DNA of 64,000 nt from Deferribacter desulfuricans SSM1 (GTDB lineage Bacteria > Chrysiogenota > Deferribacteres > Deferribacterales > Deferribacteraceae), in contig NC_013939.1 in NCBI RefSeq assembly GCF_000010985.1, forward strand, positions 1,703,501-1,767,500, given 5' to 3'. Under the pieces are notes generated by a model. That model was not told the origin of the DNA. It saw only the letters and a program-made list of their open reading frames with translations, and did no database searches. Every line of letters begins with the position of its first letter. The first letter of the stretch is position 1. Position numbers and translations under genes: made by a program. Below are positions 31,706-40,899 of this stretch, in pieces.

Positions 31706-33367
31706 TCAATTCAACCCAAAATCACTTAAAAGTTTATCAACATCCTCTTGACTGACTTCTAACTTTTCACCATGCATCTGCTTAACTTTTATATAACCTA
31801 AAATTGCACCAAACTTTGCACCAATCTCCTCTGTATAACTAATAATTTTTCTGATTTTTTGCTCAGTTAAATCTTGAAATTCAAGGGAATTAAGCATTTC
31901 AAATCCCATACTATCTAACATGCTTACCTTTTCATCAAATTTATCTAATATTTCAAGTAACTGAGTTTCATCATTTGAATTTGCTGCACCCTCCAACTCA
32001 TTTACCAAATCCTCCATCTCTTTATAAACTCCCACCATTTTTTCGGTATTATTCATAAGATTTAACGCTGCTGTTTCAGCTTTTTCAGTGACATCATCCA
32101 ATGACTCTTTAACTGTGGGTATTTTTACTGAAGAATCATTTATTGTGGGCTCTAAATCATCGATTTTATTTTTAGTTTCTAATAAAAGTTTTAAAAGCTC
32201 ACCAACCTCGCCTTTGATATCTATATCTAAATCAGAGATCTCACCTTTTATTATCTTCTCAGCTAACTGCTTAATCTCTTCTACAGAATCTCTTTCTATA
32301 ACTAAATTATCATTATTTATATTTTCTTCTTCATTATCAACAGTTGTATTTTCGGATTGAAATTCTACACTCTCATCTGATTCAACTATTTTTTTTTTAC
32401 TTTTTTTTCTCTTTATAAGCTCTTCTGTCTCTTTTTCCCTCTTTTCCAATTCTGCTGCAATTAAAGCATCTAAATCATCCTGACTTACATGCTCAGATTC
32501 GCTTTGATATATCTTTTCACTTTGCTCCAATGCATCATTCAACACCTCATCTACAGATTCCTCTACCCTCTTTTTCTTCTTTTTAATCAACTCTTCAGTT
32601 TCTTTTTCCCTTTTTTCTAACTCTGCCGCAATTAATGCATCTATATCATCTAAATCAGAAGTACTTTCACTTTTAGTATCCTCATCAACAACCATAACTT
32701 CTTTTTCAATATTAGTTTCAGGTTTTACTTCTTCCTCTTTAGCAATAGCTATCTGCTCTTCCTTAGCTTCCTCACCCTTATGAGTTGATGTATTATTCTC
32801 ATTTTGAGTAGATTCCTCAATATCCACTGAAGAGCCACTATCCTCGTTATTATTGAAAAAGCGTTTTTTTAACTCACTATCCTCTTTGCTCTCCCCAAAA
32901 ATCACTCTATCTATATCTAACAAAATAATTAATCTTTCGTTATATTTACATATCCCCAAAATATATTCTTGGCCAACTGATCCAACAAGAGGTGGAGTGG
33001 GCTCTACAATACTTTTTGTAATCCTCATTACTTCTGTAACTTCATCAACAACAAAACCAATACTCTCTTTTTCAAAATTTACAACTATGATTCTGGTATT
33101 TTTATCAAAATCACTTTTATCCAGATTAAATCTTAATCTTAAATCAACAACGGGAATAACTTTACCTCTTAAATTCATAACTCCTAAAACAAAATGATCA
33201 ACTCTTGGAACTGCTGTAATCTCTACCATTCTAATGATTTCCTGCACCTTCAAAATATCAATGGCATACTCTTCATCACCCAATTTAAAGCCAACAAGCT
33301 GTATTATTTCCTCATCAACAATTTCATCATCAAAATTATCTTTTGCTAATACCTTATCATCCAACAT
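31706..33367 (-). CDS. CheW-CheZ fusion protein with repeated CheY-P docking-like motifs
   Basis: A 553-residue protein. Residues about 18-158 are a CheW domain (VGFKLGDEEYAIDILKVQEI, GVMNLRGKVIPVVDLR). Residues 160-370 are acidic, Lys-rich and low in complexity, and carry two copies of a 20-residue repeat starting DALIAAELEK. The rest resembles CheZ: an antiparallel helix pair, the catalytic-type FQDLTEQKI at about 497-505, and the tail SQEDVDKLLSDFG, very like the CheZ CheY-binding tail. SQDDLDALI at 295 also resembles the FliM N-terminal peptide. It should couple receptor arrays and CheY-P dephosphorylation. ATG 33367 has GAGG upstream; ATG 33379 is possible. Confidence 0.8.
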   Translation of the reverse strand: MLDDKVLAKDNFDDEIVDEEIIQLVGFKLGDEEYAIDILKVQEIIRMVEITAVPRVDHFVLGVMNLRGKVIPVVDLRLRFNLDKSDFDKNTRIIVVNFEKESIGFVVDEVTEVMRITKSIVEPTPPLVGSVGQEYILGICKYNERLIILLDIDRVIFGESKEDSELKKRFFNNNEDSGSSVDIEESTQNENNTSTHKGEEAKEEQIAIAKEEEVKPETNIEKEVMVVDEDTKSESTSDLDDIDALIAAELEKREKETEELIKKKKKRVEESVDEVLNDALEQSEKIYQSESEHVSQDDLDALIAAELEKREKETEELIKRKKSKKKIVESDESVEFQSENTTVDNEEENINNDNLVIERDSVEEIKQLAEKIIKGEISDLDIDIKGEVGELLKLLLETKNKIDDLEPTINDSSVKIPTVKESLDDVTEKAETAALNLMNNTEKMVGVYKEMEDLVNELEGAANSNDETQLLEILDKFDEKVSMLDSMGFEMLNSLEFQDLTEQKIRKIISYTEEIGAKFGAILGYIKVKQMHGEKLEVSQEDVDKLLSDFGLN

Positions 33368-33375
33368 AACACACC

Positions 33376-34260
33376 TCATAATTTAGCAATTATATTATCA
33401 GCAATCTCATCAAAACGTTCTTTTATAAAACTATTATCGGTCATAAAATAAAATGGTTCAAGCCTTTTTAAAGATTCCTGAATACTTAAATCGTAAGGTA
33501 AAAAACCAAGCTTTTCCATACTAATATTCAAATATTTCTTCGCAACATTTTCAAAACCAAAAAATACATTTAACTCTTTTTTAAATTTCAACATATTTAA
33601 AACCATGCCTACTTTATAATTATCGACAATTCCTTCAACAACCTTTACTACTTTTTCATCATAACTCTTTATATCTTCTATTATATCTGAGACCTTTGTG
33701 TAATTTTTACTTCTACTCCTCAACCTGCTCGCAATTTTCTCCAAAAGAGGATTGTTTTTTATTGACTTTTCAATCATTCTATACAGAGCAATTTTAATGA
33801 ACCCATAGGAATTTTCAATTGAAGTTGGTTCACTATTCATGATGATAATCTTTTTATCTGAAAAATTAAAAAAATCTATCATATTATAACTTGTGCCAGC
33901 ACCTAAATCCATAATGACAAAATCATAGTTTAATCTCTTCAATGTATTTATAATTTTTAACTTTTCATAGTTTGTGATATGTGCCATCCCCAAAATATCG
34001 CTTGCACCACCAATAAATTTTATACCTGCAGGTGTATCAATAATAATATTTTCTATATTTTGTTTCTCTTTTAAAAAATTGTAGATACCAACATTTGCTG
34101 TTTTTAAGCCAACAAAGTTATGTAAATTTGCTCCACCCAAATCACCATCCACAAGCAAAACTTTATAACCTTTATTTTTCATCCCCATAGCTAAGTTAGC
34201 AGAAAAAAAACTCTTACCAACTCCACCTTTACCACTGGCAATCGATATTATATTTGCCAT
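33376..34260 (-). CDS. FlhG/YlxH-like MinD-family ATPase
   Basis: A 294-residue ParA/MinD ATPase with Walker A SGKGGVGKS at residues 8-16, switch region LVDGDLGGANLHNFVG and VIMDLGAGTSYN. It has no ferredoxin insert, unlike the pair at 15250-16958. Its position beside chemotaxis and flagellar genes suggests FlhG-type control of flagellar number or location; no flhF is seen in the window. The stop overlaps the longest version of the next frame by four bases. Confidence 0.75.
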   Translation of the reverse strand: MANIISIASGKGGVGKSFFSANLAMGMKNKGYKVLLVDGDLGGANLHNFVGLKTANVGIYNFLKEKQNIENIIIDTPAGIKFIGGASDILGMAHITNYEKLKIINTLKRLNYDFVIMDLGAGTSYNMIDFFNFSDKKIIIMNSEPTSIENSYGFIKIALYRMIEKSIKNNPLLEKIASRLRSRSKNYTKVSDIIEDIKSYDEKVVKVVEGIVDNYKVGMVLNMLKFKKELNVFFGFENVAKKYLNISMEKLGFLPYDLSIQESLKRLEPFYFMTDNSFIKERFDEIADNIIAKL

Positions 34261-34692
34261 TTACCATCCTCTATATTTTTTCAAAACAAAATAAACTAAA
34301 CAATAAGCCATTATAGAAGCTATTACCCCCACTACATGTGTTCCCACAAAAAATGGGATTAACATACCTTTCACATTAGTAAAAAGATCATGCCATGTCA
34401 AATGATTCCAATCTATGCTTATCTTTGTATTTATATCGGTTAACCATAAGCCTACTTTATAGCAAAATGCATATATAAAAATAAAAGTTATGGGATTTGT
34501 AATATAAGCACCAAGAATTAAAGGGTAAATTGGTAAATTAAAAACATATGCAATTGCAATAGCTAAAACAGTATGCAAACCAAGATATGGTGAGAATCCA
34601 ATAAAAACACCTATTGCAGAAGATAACGCTATTATTGAAGCAGTTCTATTAACTTCAAATAATTTCTTAATTCTATATTGTAATTTATTTAT
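34261..34692 (-). CDS. DUF2062 membrane protein, apparently started at ATA or by lon readthrough
   Basis: The DUF2062 domain needs the block EVNRTASIIALSSAIGVFIG and FSPYLGLHTVL at its start. The first ordinary start codon in the frame is TTG 34578, in the middle of that block (at LHTVL). Upstream the frame is open to the lon stop codon (TAA 34704-34702) with no ATG, GTG or TTG. ATA at 34692, a few bases after GAGGGG (34701-34696), would give 143 residues, a normal length. ATT 34671 is a second option, and lon readthrough a third, since the frame is the same as lon's. Two to three membrane helices. Confidence 0.6.
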   Translation of the reverse strand: MNKLQYRIKKLFEVNRTASIIALSSAIGVFIGFSPYLGLHTVLAIAIAYVFNLPIYPLILGAYITNPITFIFIYAFCYKVGLWLTDINTKISIDWNHLTWHDLFTNVKGMLIPFFVGTHVVGVIASIMAYCLVYFVLKKYRGW

Positions 34693-34701
34693 ACGCCCCT
34701 C

Positions 34702-37035
34702 TTACTCATCTATTGCATGCGATACAACATCTTCAAATTTTTCCACAAAAATTAAATCTAAGGATTTTTTAATATCTTTTGGTATTTCTATTAAATCTTT
34801 TTCATTTTTCTTTGGTAATAATACTTTTTTTATATTATGTCTTTTAGCTGCTAATAACTTTTCTTTAAGACCACCTATAGGCAAAACTTTACCTGTAATT
34901 GTTATTTCACCAGTCATAGCAACATCTTTTTTAACAGGCACGTGTTTAAAGACAGAGTAAATAGCTGTAGCAATTGTTATCCCTGCAGAGGGTCCATCCT
35001 TTGGTATTGCACCTGCTGGCACATGAACATGTATATCGTATTGTTTAAACAAACTTTCATCAATCCCATACTTTGGAGCAATAGCTCTTATATGAGTCAA
35101 AGCCGCTCTTGCGGATTCCTTCATCACATCACCAAGTTGCCCTGTTAAAATAAGATTCCCTTTACCTTTATATTTTGTACACTCAACAAACAAAATCTCT
35201 CCACCAAACGGAGTCCAAGCTAAACCAGTCACAATCCCTATTTCGTTATTTTTCAATTCATCTTCATCTAGATATCTTACAGGACCAAGATATTTTTCAA
35301 CTGCATTTTCATTAATCAGAAATTTATCTTTTCTTTTTTCCGCATATTGCCTTGCGGCCTTTCTACAAATTTTGCCTATTAACCTCTCCAAATTTCTAAG
35401 TCCTGATTCTCTGGTGTACCCTGTTATTATCTTTTCAATTGCTCTCTTGGTAAATCTAATTTGGCTTTCTTTAAGTCCATTCTCTTTGATCTGTCTAGGG
35501 ATTAAATACTTTTCTGCTATTTTAACCTTATCCTCTTCGGTATAACCTGGAATGTATATAATTTCCATCCTATCTTTTAAAGCAGGAGGGATAGGGTCAA
35601 GGTAGTTTGCTGTTGTAATAAAAAGCACCTTAGATAAGTCAAAAGGGACACCCAAATAATGATCAACAAAGCTATTATTCTGCTCAGGGTCAAGAACCTC
35701 TAAAAGAGCAGAGGAAGGATCCCCTCTAAAATCCATCCCTATCTTATCTATTTCATCAAGCATAAATACAGGGTTATTAGTACCACAATTTTTTATCCCT
35801 TGAATAATTTTTCCAGGCATAGCACCAATATAAGTTCTCCTATGGCCTCTAATTTCAGCTTCATCACGCATTCCACCTAAAGATATCCTATGAAACTTTC
35901 TGCCCATAGCTCTGGCAATCGATTTCCCTAACGAAGTTTTTCCAACACCAGGAGGACCAACAAAACACAAAATTGGACTTTTCATATTTGGATTCAGTTT
36001 TCTCACAGCCAAAAACTCTAATATTCTTTCCTTGACCTCTTTTAAACCGTAATGATCTTCATCAAGGATTTTTTTTGCATGTGTTAAATCAAGGTTGTCT
36101 TTGCTGCTTTTACTCCATGGTAGTTCAACCAACCACTCTAAATAAGTCCTTATAACTGTAGCTTCTGCAGAGTCAGGATGCATTTTAGATAATCTATCAA
36201 GTTGCTTTTTAGCCTCTTCCCTAACATTTTTTGGCATCTTGGCTTTTTTAATTTTCTTTTCAAATTCTTCTATCTCTTTTTGAAAATCATCCTCTTCACC
36301 AAGTTCTTTTTTAATAGCCTTTAACTGCTCTTTTAAAAAATATTCGCGCTGACTTTTATCAATTTCACCCTTAGCTTCATTTAAAATTTTCTGTTGAACC
36401 TCTAAAATTGCTATTTCCCTATTTAAAAAATCTGATACCTTTTTTAGGCGTTCTACAGGATTTACAATCTCCAGCACTTCCTGAGCTTCTTCAATTTTTA
36501 AACCTATATTCGCCACTACAATATCAGCAAGTTTGCCAGGATCATCAAGTGTATCGATTATAGCCAGCAAATCAGGCAACATAGGTTTACCAAGATTTAC
36601 TGCTTTACCAATTTGCTCTTTTACATACCTAATTAAAGCCTCGACATTCAAATCTTTTTCAATCTGAACTTCATCTATTGGGCTAACTTTTACCTTAAAA
36701 TAAGGTTCATTTTGAATGTATCCTTCAATTTTTCCTCTTTTAAGCCCTTGTACCAAAATCTTAACTCTACCATCAGGTAGTTTTAACATTCTTAAAATCA
36801 TTGCAATACAGCCAGTTATATATATGTCATCAGAAGTTGGAGCTTCAATCATCGCATCTTTTTGTGCGGCCAAAAATATTAATCTATCAGAATTTAAAGC
36901 TTCATCTATAGCTGCAATACTTGAGTCTCTCCCTACAAAAAGAGGCAAAACCATATATGGAAAAATCACAATATCTCTTACAGGTAAAAGAGGTAATTCT
37001 TCAGGTATTTTTATATCTTGTTCTAAATTCTCCAT
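34702..37035 (-). CDS. lon: ATP-dependent Lon protease
   Basis: A 777-residue protein. The LonN substrate domain begins LPLLPVRDIVIFPYMVLPL. Walker A is GPPGVGKTS near residue 355 and Walker B reads VFMLDEIDKIG. The serine protease domain has PKDGPSAGIT (catalytic Ser) and a later Lys in the KVLPIGGLKEKLLAAKR region. It degrades misfolded and regulatory proteins in the cytoplasm. It lies ten bases after an hsp20 gene, forming a protein-quality pair. Confidence 0.95.
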   Translation of the reverse strand: MENLEQDIKIPEELPLLPVRDIVIFPYMVLPLFVGRDSSIAAIDEALNSDRLIFLAAQKDAMIEAPTSDDIYITGCIAMILRMLKLPDGRVKILVQGLKRGKIEGYIQNEPYFKVKVSPIDEVQIEKDLNVEALIRYVKEQIGKAVNLGKPMLPDLLAIIDTLDDPGKLADIVVANIGLKIEEAQEVLEIVNPVERLKKVSDFLNREIAILEVQQKILNEAKGEIDKSQREYFLKEQLKAIKKELGEEDDFQKEIEEFEKKIKKAKMPKNVREEAKKQLDRLSKMHPDSAEATVIRTYLEWLVELPWSKSSKDNLDLTHAKKILDEDHYGLKEVKERILEFLAVRKLNPNMKSPILCFVGPPGVGKTSLGKSIARAMGRKFHRISLGGMRDEAEIRGHRRTYIGAMPGKIIQGIKNCGTNNPVFMLDEIDKIGMDFRGDPSSALLEVLDPEQNNSFVDHYLGVPFDLSKVLFITTANYLDPIPPALKDRMEIIYIPGYTEEDKVKIAEKYLIPRQIKENGLKESQIRFTKRAIEKIITGYTRESGLRNLERLIGKICRKAARQYAEKRKDKFLINENAVEKYLGPVRYLDEDELKNNEIGIVTGLAWTPFGGEILFVECTKYKGKGNLILTGQLGDVMKESARAALTHIRAIAPKYGIDESLFKQYDIHVHVPAGAIPKDGPSAGITIATAIYSVFKHVPVKKDVAMTGEITITGKVLPIGGLKEKLLAAKRHNIKKVLLPKKNEKDLIEIPKDIKKSLDLIFVEKFEDVVSHAIDE

Positions 37036-37044
37036 CTCTCCTCC

Positions 37045-37443
37045 TTACTTTTTGTCAATAATAATCTCCAAAACCCCATTTTTTAGAATAGCAGTAATAT
37101 TTTCATCATATATACTTTCAGGCAATTGAACTACTCTCCTAAAAGGGAAAAAATCTCTCTCCATTCTCAAAAAATTAACCTTTTGACCAATTTTATTTTC
37201 AGACTTAAAGCCTTCAATTATCAAATTGTTGTTATATAAATAAACCTTAAAATCCTCTAATTTCACACCAGGTAAATCAACATATATTTTAATTTTATCC
37301 TTTGAAATTGCTATGTCCATCAATGGATAATTACTTTCAAAAACAGTGCGATTGTTTAGTATATTCTCTAATATCTTTAAAATATCACCTAACTCGTTAT
37401 TAATTATTCCATGAATAATCTTTATCCCTGGCAAATCAGACAT
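37045..37443 (-). CDS. Hsp20/alpha-crystallin small heat-shock protein
   Basis: This 132-residue protein has an alpha-crystallin domain from about residue 40: ISKDKIKIYVDLPGVKLEDFKVYLYNN, then MERDFFPFRRVVQLPESI and the conserved ILKNGVLEIIIDKK. An ATP-independent holdase that would feed clients to Lon and chaperones. It is co-directional with galU (7 bases) and lon. Confidence 0.88.
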   Translation of the reverse strand: MSDLPGIKIIHGIINNELGDILKILENILNNRTVFESNYPLMDIAISKDKIKIYVDLPGVKLEDFKVYLYNNNLIIEGFKSENKIGQKVNFLRMERDFFPFRRVVQLPESIYDENITAILKNGVLEIIIDKK

Positions 37444-37450
37444 AACTGCC

Positions 37451-38317
37451 TCATAAAAATTTATTTTTTATTATTTCAACAAGATAATCTTTTAAGTCAT
37501 CCCTTTCTAAAGCAAAATTTATTATAGCCTCTAAATAACCTTTTACATTACCACAGTCAAACCTTTCTCCTTTAAACAGATAGCCATACACATTGCCTAA
37601 AAATGCTTCTTTTTTAATAGCATCTGTAAGCTGTATCTCACCAAGAGCACCAGGCTCAGTTTCACCTATGTTTGTCATTACTTTTGAGTCTAAAACGTAT
37701 CTGCCAATTATAGCATAATTTGATGGAGGGTTCTTTTTAGGCTTCTCAACCATATCATCCAATAAAAACAATCTATCTTCTACTTTATCCTTAACAGATA
37801 CAATGCCATATTTTGAAGCATCTTCAGGCAAAACTTCTTGAAGAGCTATGACACTTCCACCTACCTTTTCATAATTTTCAATTAGCTGTCCAATAACTGG
37901 CTCTTTACTAAGCATAACATCATCAGGTAAAATAACGGCAAAAGGCTCATCACCAACAATATTTTTAGCACAATAAACAGCGTCCCCTAAACCGCGCTGT
38001 TCTTTCTGCCTGACAGAAACAATTTCACAGCAATTTGAAAGCTCTATAATTTTTTCAAGTTCCTTTTCTTTTCCACCCTTTTTCAAAGCCTCTTCTAAAT
38101 CAAAGTTTCTATCAAAATGGTCTTCAATCGATTTTTTATGTTTCGATGTTACAAATATAACAGTTTCTATTCCTGCATTGATAGCTTCCTCAACAGCATA
38201 TTGAATCAACGGTTTATCAATGAGTGTAATCATCTCCTTAGGAATCGCTTTAGACGCAGGTAACATTCTCGTCCCAAAACCAGCAACAGGTATAACTGCT
38301 TTCCTTACTTTTTTCAC
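37451..38317 (-). CDS. galU: UTP-glucose-1-phosphate uridylyltransferase
   Basis: A 288-residue nucleotidyltransferase. The signature GFGTRMLPASKAIPKEM near the N-terminus binds UTP. ALPDDVM-like FAVILPDDVM (about 125-134), VEKPKKNPPSNYAIIGRYV and FDCGNVKGYLEA follow. It makes UDP-glucose for lipopolysaccharide and other glycans. Confidence 0.92.
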   Translation of the reverse strand: MKKVRKAVIPVAGFGTRMLPASKAIPKEMITLIDKPLIQYAVEEAINAGIETVIFVTSKHKKSIEDHFDRNFDLEEALKKGGKEKELEKIIELSNCCEIVSVRQKEQRGLGDAVYCAKNIVGDEPFAVILPDDVMLSKEPVIGQLIENYEKVGGSVIALQEVLPEDASKYGIVSVKDKVEDRLFLLDDMVEKPKKNPPSNYAIIGRYVLDSKVMTNIGETEPGALGEIQLTDAIKKEAFLGNVYGYLFKGERFDCGNVKGYLEAIINFALERDDLKDYLVEIIKNKFL

Positions 38318-38334
38318 ACTTACCCCCTCTTAAG

Positions 38335-39123
38335 TTATTTAATTAATATGCCAGCATACCCCACAACTTGAGAAAAATCCCCATTTACAAATCCGCTATG
38401 AGTATGCTCTATTAAAATACCTTCTTTTGCTCCAAAACGTTTTGCTATTTCAATCCCAACTATAGCCGGATAAATACCACACATACTAATATCATTATCG
38501 AAAACTGTATCATAAAGCCCTTTCGTATCAAGAGATAAAATCTTCTCAATTGCCATCAAATCCTTTTTATCTGTTGTCTCTGCGTCCTCATAATGATTAA
38601 AATCTGAGCTAATAATAATATTTAAATCTTCATCTTTTATCTGTTTATAAATATCACTGGCAAGCTTAACACATTGATTATATTTAAGAGGCATCATTGT
38701 AATAGCCGAAAAAGTAATATCTTTTTTAAAATAGTGTAAAATGGGTAATATAACTTCCAACGAATGCTCTCTTACATGTGCTATTATATCTTCCTCAATT
38801 TCAGGGATTAAGCTCAGCTTTCTGTTTAATTCTGAATCAACTCGCACAAAACCAAAAGGGGTTTCCCATTCTCCATCGGGGTATAATGCAACTCTCTCTC
38901 CAAATCCAGTATGATTTGGCCCAATCAATAAAACTTTCTTTTTTAAATTCAAACTTGATAAAGTCTTAACAGCAGTTTTTCCTGAATAAATGTAGCCAGC
39001 ATGGGGAACGATTGCTAAAAAAGCATCTATTTTACTTTCTGTTTTATTTTTTTCAAAAAAATCTATTAATTCTTCTTTTTTATCAGGATAAAAATACCCT
39101 TTTACTGCAGCTTTTCTAAGCAT
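38335..39123 (-). CDS. amrB: AmmeMemoRadiSam system protein B (MEMO1 family)
   Basis: A 262-residue MEMO-family protein. It has AVKGYFYPDKKEEL at the start and the metal/active-site blocks IVPHAGYIYSGKTA, GPNHTGFGERVALYPDG, SSDFNHYEDA and MCGIYPAIVG. The family is linked to radical-SAM and AMMECR1 partners; neither partner is in the window. The start overlaps the upstream gene by 22 bases. The biochemical role in bacteria is not settled. Confidence 0.85.
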   Translation of the reverse strand: MLRKAAVKGYFYPDKKEELIDFFEKNKTESKIDAFLAIVPHAGYIYSGKTAVKTLSSLNLKKKVLLIGPNHTGFGERVALYPDGEWETPFGFVRVDSELNRKLSLIPEIEEDIIAHVREHSLEVILPILHYFKKDITFSAITMMPLKYNQCVKLASDIYKQIKDEDLNIIISSDFNHYEDAETTDKKDLMAIEKILSLDTKGLYDTVFDNDISMCGIYPAIVGIEIAKRFGAKEGILIEHTHSGFVNGDFSQVVGYAGILIK

Positions 39124-39911
39124 ATTGCCCTCTCTAATTTATCAAACCACTCATCACATACTTTCACAGAAATATTGAACAAACTGTAATCATTCAAAAA
39201 TATCAAATATTTATTCCCTACTTTATACTTCATAAACCAAGGGAAAATATTTTTTACATAACTTCCTAAAGATTCTACTTCAAAAGTATATTTATTCAAA
39301 TATTTATACAATTTTTTTACATCTAAATTATCATTTTCAGAGATAACTATAAGATAATTTTCAAATATAAAAAATTCAATACTATTATCTATGATATAAA
39401 AGGATGAATCACTAAAGATTTTCAAAAATTCATTTTCCAAAGTTAATTTAAATAAATAAAATCTTTTCCCTTTTATAGAATATCTATCAGAAATATTACT
39501 ATCAAGATAAGATAAAATTATTACTGCTTCATCATTTGAACTAATTATATCGTCAAAATTCTTTTTATCTGTATCTTCTATAGGATTATATTCTTTAAAG
39601 TTACCGTTTTGTTTAACGATACTGTTAAAAAACAAAGAAGTATACTTGGTTTTATTAAAATAGAATACTTTATCTAAAATATTCCTTTTAAATTTAAAAA
39701 TCTCTTTCTCACAAAAATATGTGTTAATGGATGGCTCAATTTTTTCAATATTTTTATTTTCTAGCAAATAAATAGAATTGTAAAATTTTGGATAATAAAT
39801 ACTATCAGAAGTAAATACAACTTTATGACCTTTTCTTTTTAATCTCTTACCCAATATATGTAAATTAGGTGAAGGGTTATGTATATAAAAGTTAATAAAC
39901 TCTGATTTCAT
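39102..39911 (-). CDS. Unknown protein between mqnE and the MEMO gene
   Basis: A 269-residue protein I do not recognise. It is rich in Phe, Tyr, Asn, Lys and Ile, and has no signal peptide or clear membrane helix. A short N-terminal stretch HNPSPNLHILGKRLKRKGHKV hints at a Rossmann-like or nucleoside-type fold. It overlaps mqnE by 20 bases at its start and the MEMO gene by 22 bases at its end, so translation is tightly coupled. The position suggests a role in menaquinone synthesis or a linked pathway; it is not a known Mqn enzyme by inspection. Confidence 0.6.
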   Translation of the reverse strand: MKSEFINFYIHNPSPNLHILGKRLKRKGHKVVFTSDSIYYPKFYNSIYLLENKNIEKIEPSINTYFCEKEIFKFKRNILDKVFYFNKTKYTSLFFNSIVKQNGNFKEYNPIEDTDKKNFDDIISSNDEAVIILSYLDSNISDRYSIKGKRFYLFKLTLENEFLKIFSDSSFYIIDNSIEFFIFENYLIVISENDNLDVKKLYKYLNKYTFEVESLGSYVKNIFPWFMKYKVGNKYLIFLNDYSLFNISVKVCDEWFDKLERAICLEKLQ

Positions 39912-40899
39912 TGTAAAAGGAATCTCTTTCTACCGGGATTAAGTTCGCAGATTTAATCATAAAAACCAATTCATCTAAAGTCAAACCTTCTTTACTTTTT
40001 GCCCCTGCAGAATGAGTTATTTTTTCTCTAACGATTGTCCCATCTAAATCATCAGCTCCAAATTTTAAAGCAACCTGAGCTGTTTTTTCTCCCAACATTA
40101 CCCAATATGCCTTAATATGGGGAACATTATCCAACATAATCCTTGATAAAGCTATAACTTTTAAGTCATCAACACCTGTAGCTGGTTTTAAATGGCTTAA
40201 AAAAGTATTTTCTGGATGAAAAGACAATGGAATAAATGCTATAAAACCACCGGTTTTATCCTGCAAATTCCTTATTTTTTCTAAGTGTCTTACTATATCT
40301 TCAAAACTTTCTAAATGGCCATAAAGTAATGTCGCATTGGTTTTAATCCCTTCACGATGGGCAATTTCAACTATTTCAAGCCATCTATCACCACTTATTT
40401 TTTCAGGGCATATAATATTTCTTACTTTAGGTTCGAATATTTCAGCCCCTCCACCAGGCATCATATCCAAGCCAGCAGATTTTAGCTTTTTTAAAACGTC
40501 TTGAACCGATAAATCAGATATTTTGGAAAAATAATCAATCTCTACAGCACTAAAAGCCTTAACAACTTTTTCGGGAAAATGTTCTTTAATACTTTTTACA
40601 ACATCAACATAGAAGTCAAATTTATGATGAGGATGCAAACCACCAACTATATGAATCTCATTGGCATCTATACCATTTTTAGCTATGTAACCGATTATAT
40701 CATCTATATCCATGGAATAACTATCATCATCCCCTTCATCTTTTGCAAAAGCACAAAATTTACATTTGCTAACACATATATTGGTATAATTAAGGTGGAT
40801 ATTCTTTATAAAAAATACCTTCTTCCCCCATTTACTCTCTTTTATTTTATTAGCTTTTTTACCTAATCCTATCAAATCATCTAACATCAAATCTACCAT
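39892..40899 (-). CDS. mqnE: Aminofutalosine synthase, radical SAM
   Basis: A 335-residue radical SAM protein with the cluster motif CVSKCKFC at about residues 43-50. Next come IHIVGGLHPHHKFDFYV and KAFSAVEIDYF, then MMPGGGAEIF. These fit MqnE, which joins the chorismate-derived enolpyruvate to adenosine in the futalosine menaquinone pathway, more than MqnC. The start overlaps the stop of the HD-GYP gene by seven bases. Menaquinone would serve the Psr-type enzymes. Confidence 0.85.
   Translation of the reverse strand: MVDLMLDDLIGLGKKANKIKESKWGKKVFFIKNIHLNYTNICVSKCKFCAFAKDEGDDDSYSMDIDDIIGYIAKNGIDANEIHIVGGLHPHHKFDFYVDVVKSIKEHFPEKVVKAFSAVEIDYFSKISDLSVQDVLKKLKSAGLDMMPGGGAEIFEPKVRNIICPEKISGDRWLEIVEIAHREGIKTNATLLYGHLESFEDIVRHLEKIRNLQDKTGGFIAFIPLSFHPENTFLSHLKPATGVDDLKVIALSRIMLDNVPHIKAYWVMLGEKTAQVALKFGADDLDGTIVREKITHSAGAKSKEGLTLDELVFMIKSANLIPVERDSFYNEIRVY

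Noticed and set aside
39102-39911. The unknown gene as MqnB-like futalosine hydrolase
   Set aside because: The sequence lacks the conserved nucleoside phosphorylase blocks I would expect for that family.
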